Shown: positions 44,152-52,282 of the stretch, one piece after another | Position numbering within the stretch: the stretch's first letter is position 1 | How the letters are laid out: each line of letters opens with the position of its first letter | Assembly (NCBI GenBank): GCA_963777435.1 | Contig: CAVZQT010000001.1 | Coordinates: 558,001 to 622,000, forward strand | Direction: 5' to 3' | Length of the DNA: 64,000 nucleotides | Origin: AP-15 sp963777435 | GTDB taxonomy: Bacteria > Pseudomonadota > Alphaproteobacteria > ATCC43930 > CGMCC-115725 | Translations under genes and position numbers: made by a program | The notes under the pieces: generated by a model | What the model was told of the DNA's origin: nothing | Databases searched by the model: none | Seen by the model: the letters and a program-made list of their open reading frames with translations, nothing else

Positions 44152-44816
44152 TAACGCGGCGGAAAGCCGGCTGCGCTTCGCGCCGCATGGTTGAACGGCG
44201 GCTTTAGCTCGCCCCTGAAATAGCGCCTGACCCGGTCGTGGAAGACCTGTTCGGGAACAAGGCCTTGCGCGCGGCATAAGGCGTCGAACCAGCGCCGTCC
44301 GACCGCGACGTGCCCGATCTCTTGATGATAAATCACCTGGAGGATAGCGGCGCTTCCTATGTCGCCGGCGCGCTCGAGCCGCTCCGTCATATCCGGCGTC
44401 ACGTCAAGCCCGCGGGCCTCCAGCACCAGCGGGACGACTGCTAAGCGAGCGAGCAGATCGCCGGCAGTTTCGGCGGCGGCTTCCCACAACCCGTCATGCG
44501 CCGGCAAATCGCCATAGTGCCCCCCAAACTCGGCGAGGCGGGCGGAGAGCAACAAGAAATGCTCGGCCTCTTCCGCTGCAACCCCGACCCAATCGTTAAA
44601 GAATTCGCGCGGTAGGCCATTTGCCGCAAACCGCGCCACCATGTCCCAGGCGAGGTCGATCGCGTTCAATTCGATATGAGCCAGCGCATGCAGCAGCGCG
44701 GTGCGGCCTGCGCGCGAGCCGAAATTGCGGCGCTTGGGCATATCTCGCGGTGACCGGAGTTCTGGGCGAATTGGCCGCGCCGGGCGGATCGGAGGCAAAG
44801 CATCGCCGATCGGCAT
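44100..44816 (-). CDS. DUF455 ferritin-like protein, start uncertain
   Basis: A four-helix-bundle diiron-type family. The pattern E-x2-H/E-x2-H is visible: LLHALAHIELNAIDLAWDM, VAAEEAEHFLLLSARL, VLEARGLDV and IYHQEIGHVAVG, so metal binding is likely. ATG 44816 is the only ATG in frame. Upstream the same frame reads SIADTLAAGAVAILSTPDPTEKASASRIL, which is normal DUF455 N-terminus. The gene therefore probably starts further left, at about 44930, with an unusual start, or a base is wrong there. It ends inside the K+-channel gene's 3' end. Function unknown. Confidence 0.85.
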   Translation of the reverse strand: MPIGDALPPIRPARPIRPELRSPRDMPKRRNFGSRAGRTALLHALAHIELNAIDLAWDMVARFAANGLPREFFNDWVGVAAEEAEHFLLLSARLAEFGGHYGDLPAHDGLWEAAAETAGDLLARLAVVPLVLEARGLDVTPDMTERLERAGDIGSAAILQVIYHQEIGHVAVGRRWFDALCRAQGLVPEQVFHDRVRRYFRGELKPPFNHAARSAAGFPPRYYEPLVRSIADDEACSG

Positions 44817-44938
44817 TCCCCCCGTGGCCCAGGAAATGGCGAGGATCCGGCTGGCGCTCGCCTTCTCCGTCGGATCGGGCGTACTGAGAATCGCGACCGC
44901 GCCGGCGGCCAGGGTGTCGGCTATCGATGAATAGGTGG

Positions 44939-45403
44939 TCAGAGCGCCTGCGCCGCCTTGAGGACTTCGGCGACGTGACCGGGGACGCGCACTTTCCGCC
45001 AGACGTTGCGCACGATGCCTGATCCGTCGATTAAAAATGTGCTGCGGTCGATCCCCATGTATTTGCGGCCATACATGCTCTTTTCCACCCAGGCGCCATA
45101 TTTCTCGCAGACTTCGCCGGTGGTGTCGGAGGCGAGGATAAATGGCAGATCGTGCTTCTTCTTGAATTTGTCGTGCGAGGCGACCGAATCCTTTGAAATT
45201 CCGATTACGACGGCGCCGGTATCACCATAATTGGGAAACGAGTTGCGAAACCCGCAGGCCTCCGCAGTGCAGCCGGAGGTGTCGTCTTTTGGATAGAAAT
45301 ACAGCACTACCTTTTTACCGGCGAGTTCGGAGAGGGTGACGCTGCCGTTGCCGTCGGTCGGCAATGTAAAATCAGGCGCCTGCTGCCCAGGTTCTATGCT
45401 CAT
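44939..45403 (-). CDS. bcp: Thioredoxin-dependent peroxiredoxin (Bcp/PrxQ)
   Basis: 154 residues that reduce H2O2 and organic peroxides. The motif FYPKDDTSGCTAEACGFRN holds the peroxidatic Cys and, five residues on, the resolving Cys: the C-x4-C Bcp type. The Arg in the C-terminal part (IDRSTFLIDGSGIVRNVW) completes the site. The ATG overlaps the glnE stop (ATGA at 45400-45403), so the pair is co-translated. Glutamine synthetase adenylylation genes are often followed by bcp in alphaproteobacteria. Confidence 0.95.
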   Translation of the reverse strand: MSIEPGQQAPDFTLPTDGNGSVTLSELAGKKVVLYFYPKDDTSGCTAEACGFRNSFPNYGDTGAVVIGISKDSVASHDKFKKKHDLPFILASDTTGEVCEKYGAWVEKSMYGRKYMGIDRSTFLIDGSGIVRNVWRKVRVPGHVAEVLKAAQAL

Positions 45404-48400
45404 TTTCGGCTGTCTCCTGTCTGATCCGCCTTGTCCGTTTGGGCATGAGCTGCCGGTCCGTCGATCAGGCGATCGTACCAGCCGCTGACCTGCGCGGTGG
45501 CGGCCGTGATATCCGCGTCGAGCCGGGCGATGTCAACAGCCCCCGCACAGCGCGCCAGGGTAGCGGCGTCGGGTTCCGGAAGAGCGCCATCGCGTGCGCC
45601 GCTTTCGCCGATCAGGGTCAACAAAGCGTGCACCTGCCGCAACAACGCCGCCGCACCGCTCAATTGTTCTTCGGCCGTAGGCATCAAGACCCCCGCCGCC
45701 GCCAGCGCCCCCAACGCATCGGTCGTCGCTCGATGCAGTACCTGTGGCAAGGCCGCCGCCTCGCGCAGCATCAAATACTGTACGATGAATTCAAGGTCGA
45801 TCAGGCCCCCGCGGCGGTGCTTGAGGTCCCATCGCGACGGGCGCGGATTTTCCACCGCGATCCGCCGGCGCATCTCGGCAATGTCGACGACGAGCTGTTC
45901 CGGGTCGCGCGGCGAGCGCAAGACAGCAGCAATCGTTTGCACGATGCGCTCACGCAGGCGTTCGTCGCCGGCGACGGTACGCGCACGGGTCAGGGCCATG
46001 TGTTCCCAGGTCCAGGCCGATTCGCGCTGGTAGCGATCAAAGCTCTCAAGGCTTGACGCGATCGGCCCCGACGAGCCCGATGGACGCAGCCGCATATCCA
46101 CTGGATATAGCGGTCCCTCCGCGGTCGGTGCGGTGATCGCGCCGATCAGGCGCTGGCTCAGCCGGGCATAATAGGCCGAGGTCGAGAGCGGCTGCGCGCC
46201 GTCGGATGCCGCAATCGCGGGCGGCGCATCGTAGATCATGATCAGGTCTAGATCTGAAGCGAGGGTCATCTCGCGGCTGCCGAGACGCCCCATGCCGATG
46301 ACCGCGAAGGCGCCGCCCGGTACCCGCCCGTGCCGCCGAGCGAAGTCATCTTCCACGGCAGGCACAAGTGCGGCGAGGGCGGTCTCGGCGATGTCGGCCA
46401 AAGCCTTTCCCGCCGCATCGCCCGCGATTGCTCGCCGCAACAGCTGAACCCCGACCTGAAAGCGCCGCTCGCCGGCCCACCGTCGCAGCGCGTCGAGCGT
46501 GTCGGCGAAATCGGCGGTTCCTGCAGTCAACATTTGTGCGAGATCGCTGGCGAGACCAGGCTGGTCGGGCAGCGGCGCAAAGAACTCACGCGTCAAGACC
46601 GCGTCGAGCAGGGCCGGCCTCTGCGCCAATTGCTCGGCAAGGCGAGGTGCACCCGCCATGATGTCAGCGACCAGCGCTAGCAGCCCCGGATTCGCCTGGA
46701 ACAACGAGAACAGCTGCACGCCCGCCGGAAGCCGCGCCAAGAATTGGTCGAAGCGGCGAAAGGCCTCGTCCGGGTGCGACGTCGCGCCAAAGATCCGCAA
46801 CATCTCGGGCACGAGTTCGGTCAGGATTTCACGCGCGCGCTGGCTGCGAAAAGCGCGCATCCGGCCATGATGCCAGCTGCGCACCCGCGCTGCGATGGCG
46901 GCCGGATCGGCAAAGCCGAGTCGCGATAGCGAATCGAGTGTATCCGGGTCGTCCTCGGTGCCGGTAAAAACGAGATTTCCGGGTCCGGCGAGGCTCGGCG
47001 CCTGCTCGAACAACTCGGCATAATGCCGCTCGACCGAACTCAGATGCGCCGTCAGATCAGCCGCGAAATCGTCGGGCCCGGAATAACCGAGAAACGCCGC
47101 GATATGCGCGACGCCGTCGCGATCGTCGGGCAGGCGATGGGTCTGCGCATCATCGACCATTTGCAACCGATGTTCGAGCCGGCGCAAAAAGCGATAATCG
47201 GCGATTAGCGCGGTCGCCACGGCAGGATCGACCCGGCCTGCATCCGCCAAGGCGCGCAACGCGTCGCAGGTTGCCCGCACCCGCAATTGCGGCATGCGGC
47301 CGCCCCAGATCAACTGTTGGGTTTGGGCGAAGAACTCGATCTCGCGGATGCCGCCGCGGCCGATCTTGATGTCATGACCCTCGACCGCGATCTGGCTGCC
47401 ACCGCGATAGGCGTTGATCTGGCGCTTGATCGAGTGAATGTCCTGGATCGCCGCGAAATCGAGATGCTTTCGCCAAATATACGGGCTGAGATCGTGCAGA
47501 AACCGTTCTCCCGCGGTGCGGTCCCCGGCGACCGGGCGCGCCTTGATCAGTGCGGCGCGCTCCCAATTCTGGCCGACGCTTTCGTAATAGGCCATCGCCG
47601 CCGCGATCGACATCGCCAGTGGGGTCGAGCCCGGATCAGGGCGCAGCCGCAAATCGGTGCGGAAGACGTACCCGTCGCCGGTGCGCTCCTCGAGGATGCG
47701 CACCAGGTCACGCGCCAGCCGGCTGAAGAAGGGCTGGGCGCCATCGCGTGCGCTGACCTGCGACTTCGCCGGATCAAAAAACAGGATCAGATCGATGTCG
47801 CTCGAGTAATTGAGCTCCCCGGCGCCGAGCTTCCCCATCCCGAGCACGATCAGTCCGCTGTCGCGCTCGGGATCGGCCATATCCGAGAGCGCGATCCGCT
47901 TTCTGGTTACGGCCTCGCGCAAAAGATGGCGAAGTGCTGCACCGATCGCCGCCTCGGCAAAGCGGCTCAGCGCCGCAGTCTGCTGTTCGAGCGACCACGC
48001 GCCGGCAAGCTCGGCGACCGCGGCGAGCAACGCCGTTCGGCGCTTACCGATGCGCAGCCGCCGCATCAGCACCGAGGCGTCCTCGTTGTGGTCGTCAGGG
48101 TCCTCGGCTTCCGCGATTATCTTGTCAAGAAGCGGGTCTGGCCCCGCCTCGACCAGCCCGGTCAAAAACTGCCATTCCCGAACCGCGAGCCCGCTCAGAA
48201 ACGGAGAGTTGCCAAAAATCGCCGCCAGCAGCTGTTTGCCCTGGGGCGAGCGGCTCCAATCGCATGCGGCCGCTGCGGCGGGTCCCGGTGCCGCGGAAGC
48301 GAGCGCTGCCTGCCAAGCTTCGAGGCCGAGCGAAAGCCGGCGTTGGTCCGCCGGCCGTGGCAGTTCACTGCCATTAAGGGAAAGCCGCGCCAGGAGCTCC

Positions 48401-48429
48401 ATTCGTCGAATTAAAATTGTTGATGACAT
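45400..48429 (-). CDS. glnE: Bifunctional glutamine synthetase adenylyltransferase/deadenylase
   Basis: 1009 residues, near the family's normal length. It adenylylates and deadenylylates GlnA in response to PII. There are two nucleotidyltransferase cores: LIVLGMGKLGAGELNYSSDIDLILFFDP (removal domain) and FAVIGMGRLGSREMTLASDLDLIMIYD (attachment domain), each with GSD/D-x-D-type metal ligands. A glnE-type helical linker separates them. The second domain ends with DLKHRRGGLIDLEFIVQYL. The gene precedes and overlaps bcp. The 270 bp before its start hold no gene I can support. Confidence 0.96.
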   Translation of the reverse strand: MSSTILIRRMELLARLSLNGSELPRPADQRRLSLGLEAWQAALASAAPGPAAAAACDWSRSPQGKQLLAAIFGNSPFLSGLAVREWQFLTGLVEAGPDPLLDKIIAEAEDPDDHNEDASVLMRRLRIGKRRTALLAAVAELAGAWSLEQQTAALSRFAEAAIGAALRHLLREAVTRKRIALSDMADPERDSGLIVLGMGKLGAGELNYSSDIDLILFFDPAKSQVSARDGAQPFFSRLARDLVRILEERTGDGYVFRTDLRLRPDPGSTPLAMSIAAAMAYYESVGQNWERAALIKARPVAGDRTAGERFLHDLSPYIWRKHLDFAAIQDIHSIKRQINAYRGGSQIAVEGHDIKIGRGGIREIEFFAQTQQLIWGGRMPQLRVRATCDALRALADAGRVDPAVATALIADYRFLRRLEHRLQMVDDAQTHRLPDDRDGVAHIAAFLGYSGPDDFAADLTAHLSSVERHYAELFEQAPSLAGPGNLVFTGTEDDPDTLDSLSRLGFADPAAIAARVRSWHHGRMRAFRSQRAREILTELVPEMLRIFGATSHPDEAFRRFDQFLARLPAGVQLFSLFQANPGLLALVADIMAGAPRLAEQLAQRPALLDAVLTREFFAPLPDQPGLASDLAQMLTAGTADFADTLDALRRWAGERRFQVGVQLLRRAIAGDAAGKALADIAETALAALVPAVEDDFARRHGRVPGGAFAVIGMGRLGSREMTLASDLDLIMIYDAPPAIAASDGAQPLSTSAYYARLSQRLIGAITAPTAEGPLYPVDMRLRPSGSSGPIASSLESFDRYQRESAWTWEHMALTRARTVAGDERLRERIVQTIAAVLRSPRDPEQLVVDIAEMRRRIAVENPRPSRWDLKHRRGGLIDLEFIVQYLMLREAAALPQVLHRATTDALGALAAAGVLMPTAEEQLSGAAALLRQVHALLTLIGESGARDGALPEPDAATLARCAGAVDIARLDADITAATAQVSGWYDRLIDGPAAHAQTDKADQTGDSRK

Positions 48430-48699
48430 AAAATCATTTAGCTGAGGCGAGCAGGAAACATCTCAATCGCGCGACAGGTTTCGTGTTCCGATAAAATGGG
48501 TTGAAGCAGTCCGGTCACAAATCACTATGGTCCGGCCCAAAAATAGCCGATTGACGCTTGGCACAACTCGTCGAGATCATCTGCACAACGGGCGAGGAGG
48601 CATGTCGCGATCGACCTCCGCTGGTCCGGGCGATCAGTAATCAGGGGAAACAATTTTGCTATCTCGACAGATCAGCATGATTTCGCGTATTAGGTTGCC

Positions 48700-49830
48700 G
48701 TGACCATAACACTGGCCTGGCGGATTCTGATACACGACAAGGGACGGACAGCGCTAGCGCTGGGCGGAATCTTCATGGCGATTCTGCTCGTCTTTATCCA
48801 GCTCGGCTTGTTTTTCGCCGTGCCACAGGGAGGCATGCTGCTCTACGACAACATGCGGTTCGACCTGCTTCTCGTCTCTGATCAATACGAATACCAGGCG
48901 CAGCCGGGCGCTTTTCCGTCGAGCAAGCTTAACGCCGTTCGGAGCTCGCCAGATGTCGCCGAAGCAACCCCGCTCTATTTCGGCGTCGTCAAATGGAAAG
49001 GTGGGGTGGGCGAGGCGTGGCCCGATCTGTTCCTGATTGGTTTTGACCCGGCAAGCGATGTGCTCGCACCTGAAAGCATCGTCAGCCAACAAAAGGAACT
49101 ATCGCGGCCGGATACGATTCTGGTCGACAGCTCTACTCGACCGATTTTCGGTCCTATCGAGACCGGCCGAATCGTCGAGATCGGTGACCGCAAGGAGACG
49201 ATCGGGGGGCAATACGATCTCGGCACGGGGTTTATGGGGCTTGGCGTGGCACTGGCCAGCGAGGCCAATTTTTCCCGGTCGATGCCGGGTCGCGGTTTGA
49301 GCCTGGTCAATCTCGGCGCAATCCGGCTGAAGCCGGGGGTCGACCAGGCCCGCGCCGCCGCCGATTTGCAAAAGCTGACCGGCGCCGGGACTCGGCTTTT
49401 CACTCGTGCCGCGCTCGCCAAGCATGAGAAGTCCTATTGGACAAGCCGCACTTCGGTGGGGTTGATCTTTGGCTCGGGCCTGTTGATCTCGATCGTGGTC
49501 GGGGTGATGGTTGTCTACCAGATCGTCTCAACCCAGGTGAGCCGGCAATTGCCCCAGTTTGCCACGTTGAAGGCGATCGGTTATGGCAATAGCGCGCTCG
49601 CCGGCACAGTCTCGGCGATGTCGCTGATGATCGCGGTCGCCGGATTTGTCCCGGCATTCGCGGCGGCTGTCCTGCTCTATGGCGAGATCAGACAAAAGAC
49701 ATTGCTGCCAGTAACGATGTCGGCCAGTCATATGGGCGAAGTGCTGGCGGCGTCATTAGTAATGGCCGCGGTCTCCGCTCTGCTCGCGGTGGGGGGTCTG
49801 CGCCGCGCCGATCCCGCCGACGTGTTCTGA
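48700..49830 (+). CDS. DevC-like ABC transporter permease 1
   Basis: 376 residues of the MacB/DevC permease type. The first helix LALGGIFMAILLVFIQLGLFFA is followed by a long periplasmic domain (about residues 45-250). The last three helices form the FtsX domain: LIFGSGLLISIVVGVMVVYQIVST, SAMSLMIAVAGFVPAFAAAVLLY and VLAASLVMAAVSALLAVGGL, ending ADPADVF as in DevC. DevC works with the ATPase DevA and adaptor DevB to export glycolipids in cyanobacteria. Here the ATPase is downstream and no adaptor is present. The start is GTG 48700. A second permease follows after 14 bp. Confidence 0.88.
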   Translation: MTITLAWRILIHDKGRTALALGGIFMAILLVFIQLGLFFAVPQGGMLLYDNMRFDLLLVSDQYEYQAQPGAFPSSKLNAVRSSPDVAEATPLYFGVVKWKGGVGEAWPDLFLIGFDPASDVLAPESIVSQQKELSRPDTILVDSSTRPIFGPIETGRIVEIGDRKETIGGQYDLGTGFMGLGVALASEANFSRSMPGRGLSLVNLGAIRLKPGVDQARAAADLQKLTGAGTRLFTRAALAKHEKSYWTSRTSVGLIFGSGLLISIVVGVMVVYQIVSTQVSRQLPQFATLKAIGYGNSALAGTVSAMSLMIAVAGFVPAFAAAVLLYGEIRQKTLLPVTMSASHMGEVLAASLVMAAVSALLAVGGLRRADPADVF

Positions 49831-49844
49831 GCAAAGCGGCCGAA

Positions 49845-51026
49845 ATGGCAGTCGCTTTTTTCATCCCCGGCCGAGCGGGATCGAATCCCGTTCCGCTCGC
49901 GTGGCGCAGCCTGACTTCGAACAAGTGGCGGCTGTTGCGGTCGAGCGCCGGCATCGGCTTCGCGGTGCTGCTAATGCTGATGCAGCTCGGCTTTGAAAAG
50001 GCGTTTTTCGATGCGTCGCTCCAAGTCCTGCGCGCGCTGGACGGCGACATTTTCTTGCAAAGCATCCACAAATATCAATTTGCGACTCAGGACCCGTTTC
50101 CCGCCACCCTGTTGAGCACCGCAAAGACCGTCCCGGGCGTGGCGAGCGTGCGGCCGCTTTACGCCGACTGGTTCGATCTGTTTTGGAAGAATCCGGCGGA
50201 CGGTAGGGCCTACCTGGTGCGAGTTTTTGCCTTTGATCCGGATGAGCCGGTGTTGCTTTTCCCTGAAGTGAAATCATCGCGCGCGCAATTGAAGGCGGAC
50301 GGCGCGGTTCTGGTCGATCGCCGCGCGCGCCGCTTCCTCGGCATGGATCGCGGGTTCACCCGATCCGAAATCAACGGCGTCAAGGTCGATATTGTCGGCA
50401 ACTTTGCGCTCGGTCCGGATTTTGTCAGCGACGGAACCGTGATCATGAGCGAGCGCACATTCGCGACTGTCGCGAGAGGTGTCGCGGGGAACCCGCCGGG
50501 AGCCGAACTCGGCGCTATCAAAATTGCCGCCGGCGCTGACGCGGCGGTGGTGCAGCGGGCATTACAAAAAGCATTGCCGGCCAACATCGCGGTCATGACC
50601 AAGAACCAGCTGATCGCCTTCGAGCGCGCTTTCCAAGCCGACGTGTCCTCGGCCGGTCCGATTTTTGCCATCGGCACGATCGTCGGCTTTGTGGTTGGTA
50701 TGTTAATCTCTTACCAAATCATCTTTACCGAGGTTTCCGACCAGTTGCCGCAGTACGCGACATTAAAGGCGATCGGCTATCCGACAGTTTATCTGTTGCG
50801 GGTAGTATTGGAACAGGCGGCGTTGAACGGGATCGCCGGCTGGCTTCCTGCCTGGCTCATCAGCCTCGGCCTCTATCGGCTGATCGGTCAGATCGCCCTG
50901 CTGCCGATGCATATGAGCCTCGGCATCACTTTAGTTAGCCTTGGGCTGACCCTCGGCATGTGTCTTGTTTCGGCAGCGATTGCGGTCGGTCGGGTGATCC
51001 GTGCCGACCCTGCGGCGGTGTTCTGA
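49845..51026 (+). CDS. DevC-like ABC transporter permease 2
   Basis: 393 residues, paralogous to permease 1. The N-terminus PVPLAWRSLTSNKWRLLRSSAGIGFAVLLMLMQLGF matches the family. GTIVGFVVGMLISYQIIFTEVSDQLPQYATLKAIGY is the first FtsX helix and the coupling helix, and the protein ends RADPAAVF. Two permeases from separate genes imply a heterodimer, or two assembly options, around one ATPase. Start ATG 49845, 14 bp after gene 1. Its TGA shares the A of the ATG of the ATPase gene at 51026, so expression is coupled. Confidence 0.88.
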   Translation: MAVAFFIPGRAGSNPVPLAWRSLTSNKWRLLRSSAGIGFAVLLMLMQLGFEKAFFDASLQVLRALDGDIFLQSIHKYQFATQDPFPATLLSTAKTVPGVASVRPLYADWFDLFWKNPADGRAYLVRVFAFDPDEPVLLFPEVKSSRAQLKADGAVLVDRRARRFLGMDRGFTRSEINGVKVDIVGNFALGPDFVSDGTVIMSERTFATVARGVAGNPPGAELGAIKIAAGADAAVVQRALQKALPANIAVMTKNQLIAFERAFQADVSSAGPIFAIGTIVGFVVGMLISYQIIFTEVSDQLPQYATLKAIGYPTVYLLRVVLEQAALNGIAGWLPAWLISLGLYRLIGQIALLPMHMSLGITLVSLGLTLGMCLVSAAIAVGRVIRADPAAVF

Positions 51027-52166
51027 TGTGCGCAATGCTGGCCGAGGCCCCGTCCCCGCCACCCGTTCGGGTGACCGCTCCCGCCGTTAGCGAGCCGGTG
51101 GTGCGGGTCGACGGTCTTAATCATTTTTACGGAGAGGGTGCGGCTCGCAATCAGGTGCTCTTCGATAATCGGATCGAGGTTCCGCCAGGTGAGCTGGTAG
51201 TCATGACCGGGCCTTCGGGCGCCGGCAAGACCACCCTGTTGACCCTGATCGGCGCGCTGCGTTCGGTCCAGGACGGCACCATCGAAGTGCTTGGCCGCGA
51301 TCTGTCGCGGCTGTCGCCGCACGGCCTCGTCGAAGTGCGTCGCGACATTGGCTTCATCTTTCAAATGCACAATCTTTTCGATGCGCTGACCGCGTACGAA
51401 AACGTCAAGATGGCAATGCAGCTTGGCCACGAGCGCCCCGATAACATGCGCCGCCGCGGCAGCGAGATCCTGGAGCGGCTGGGGCTTGGCCATCGCATCG
51501 ATTACAAGCCGCGGCAGCTTTCGGGCGGCGAGCGCCAGCGGGTGGCGATCGCCCGCGCCCTCGTTAATGGTCCGCGTCTTGTCCTCGCCGATGAGCCGAC
51601 CGCAGCCCTCGACCGCGAATCAACGAGGAAGGTGATCGATCTGTTAAAGGCCACCACGGTCGAGCACGACGCGGCGGTCATCATGGTGACCCACGACTAC
51701 CGAATCATCGAATCCGCCGATCGGCTGGTGCATATGGTCGACGGGCGGATCGTGTCCGATGTCGTGCTGCATGACGCAATGCGAATTTGCGAATTTCTGC
51801 GCGCGGTGGATCTGTTCCGGACCCTGACCCCAACGCAGCTCACCGATGTCGCCGAAAAAATGAAAAAGCGCCGAATTCGACGCCGGTGAAACCATTATTC
51901 GCGAGGGCGAACCGGGCGAAGAATTCTACCTGATCTCCGATGGCGAGGTTGATGTCATCCGCGCCGATCACGAGGTGGCCCGTCTTGGGCGTGGTGATTT
52001 CTTTGGTGAGGTGGCGCTGATCAGCGGCGAGCCGCGCAATGCGACGATCCAAGCGACCGAACCGCTTGATACTTTTGTGCTCGGCAAATCCGACTTCCAG
52101 TCGGCGATTGAGGCGAGCGCGCCATTTCGCGATCAACTTTACCGGACTTATTTCTCGCGCCATTAG
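51026..52166 (+). CDS. ABC exporter ATPase with C-terminal cyclic-nucleotide-binding domain, one frameshift between them
   Basis: The ATPase part (51026-about 51860) is complete: Walker A GPSGAGKTT with K68, Q-loop HNLFD, LSGGERQR near residue 165, LVLADEPTAALDRES (Walker B) and MVTHDYRII (H-loop). It is DevA/LolD-like. The frame ends at 51889. The adjoining frame, from about 51875 to 52166, reads DAGETIIREGEPGEEFYLISDGEVDVIRADHEVARLGRGDFFGEVALISGEPRNATIQATEPL, a canonical CNBD with the phosphate-binding cassette. One extra C in AAGCGCCGAATTC near 51871 separates them; without it they form one protein of about 380 residues. This gives a nucleotide-regulated exporter ATPase. Confidence 0.85.
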
Positions 52167-52282
52167 CGCCCCCAAGTCCTATTTTTTGGCGCGGTCGATC
52201 ACGTTTCGACCCGAGCCATCGAGGCGGGTCCCGCGGCAAGCGCGCACTTGCGACTTCCAGTCAATGCGCTTATGCCACGCGC

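Noticed and set aside
50960..51025. Extended start of the ATPase gene before 51026
   Set aside because: It overlaps the permease gene; ATG 51026 shares a base with the permease stop and gives a normal start.
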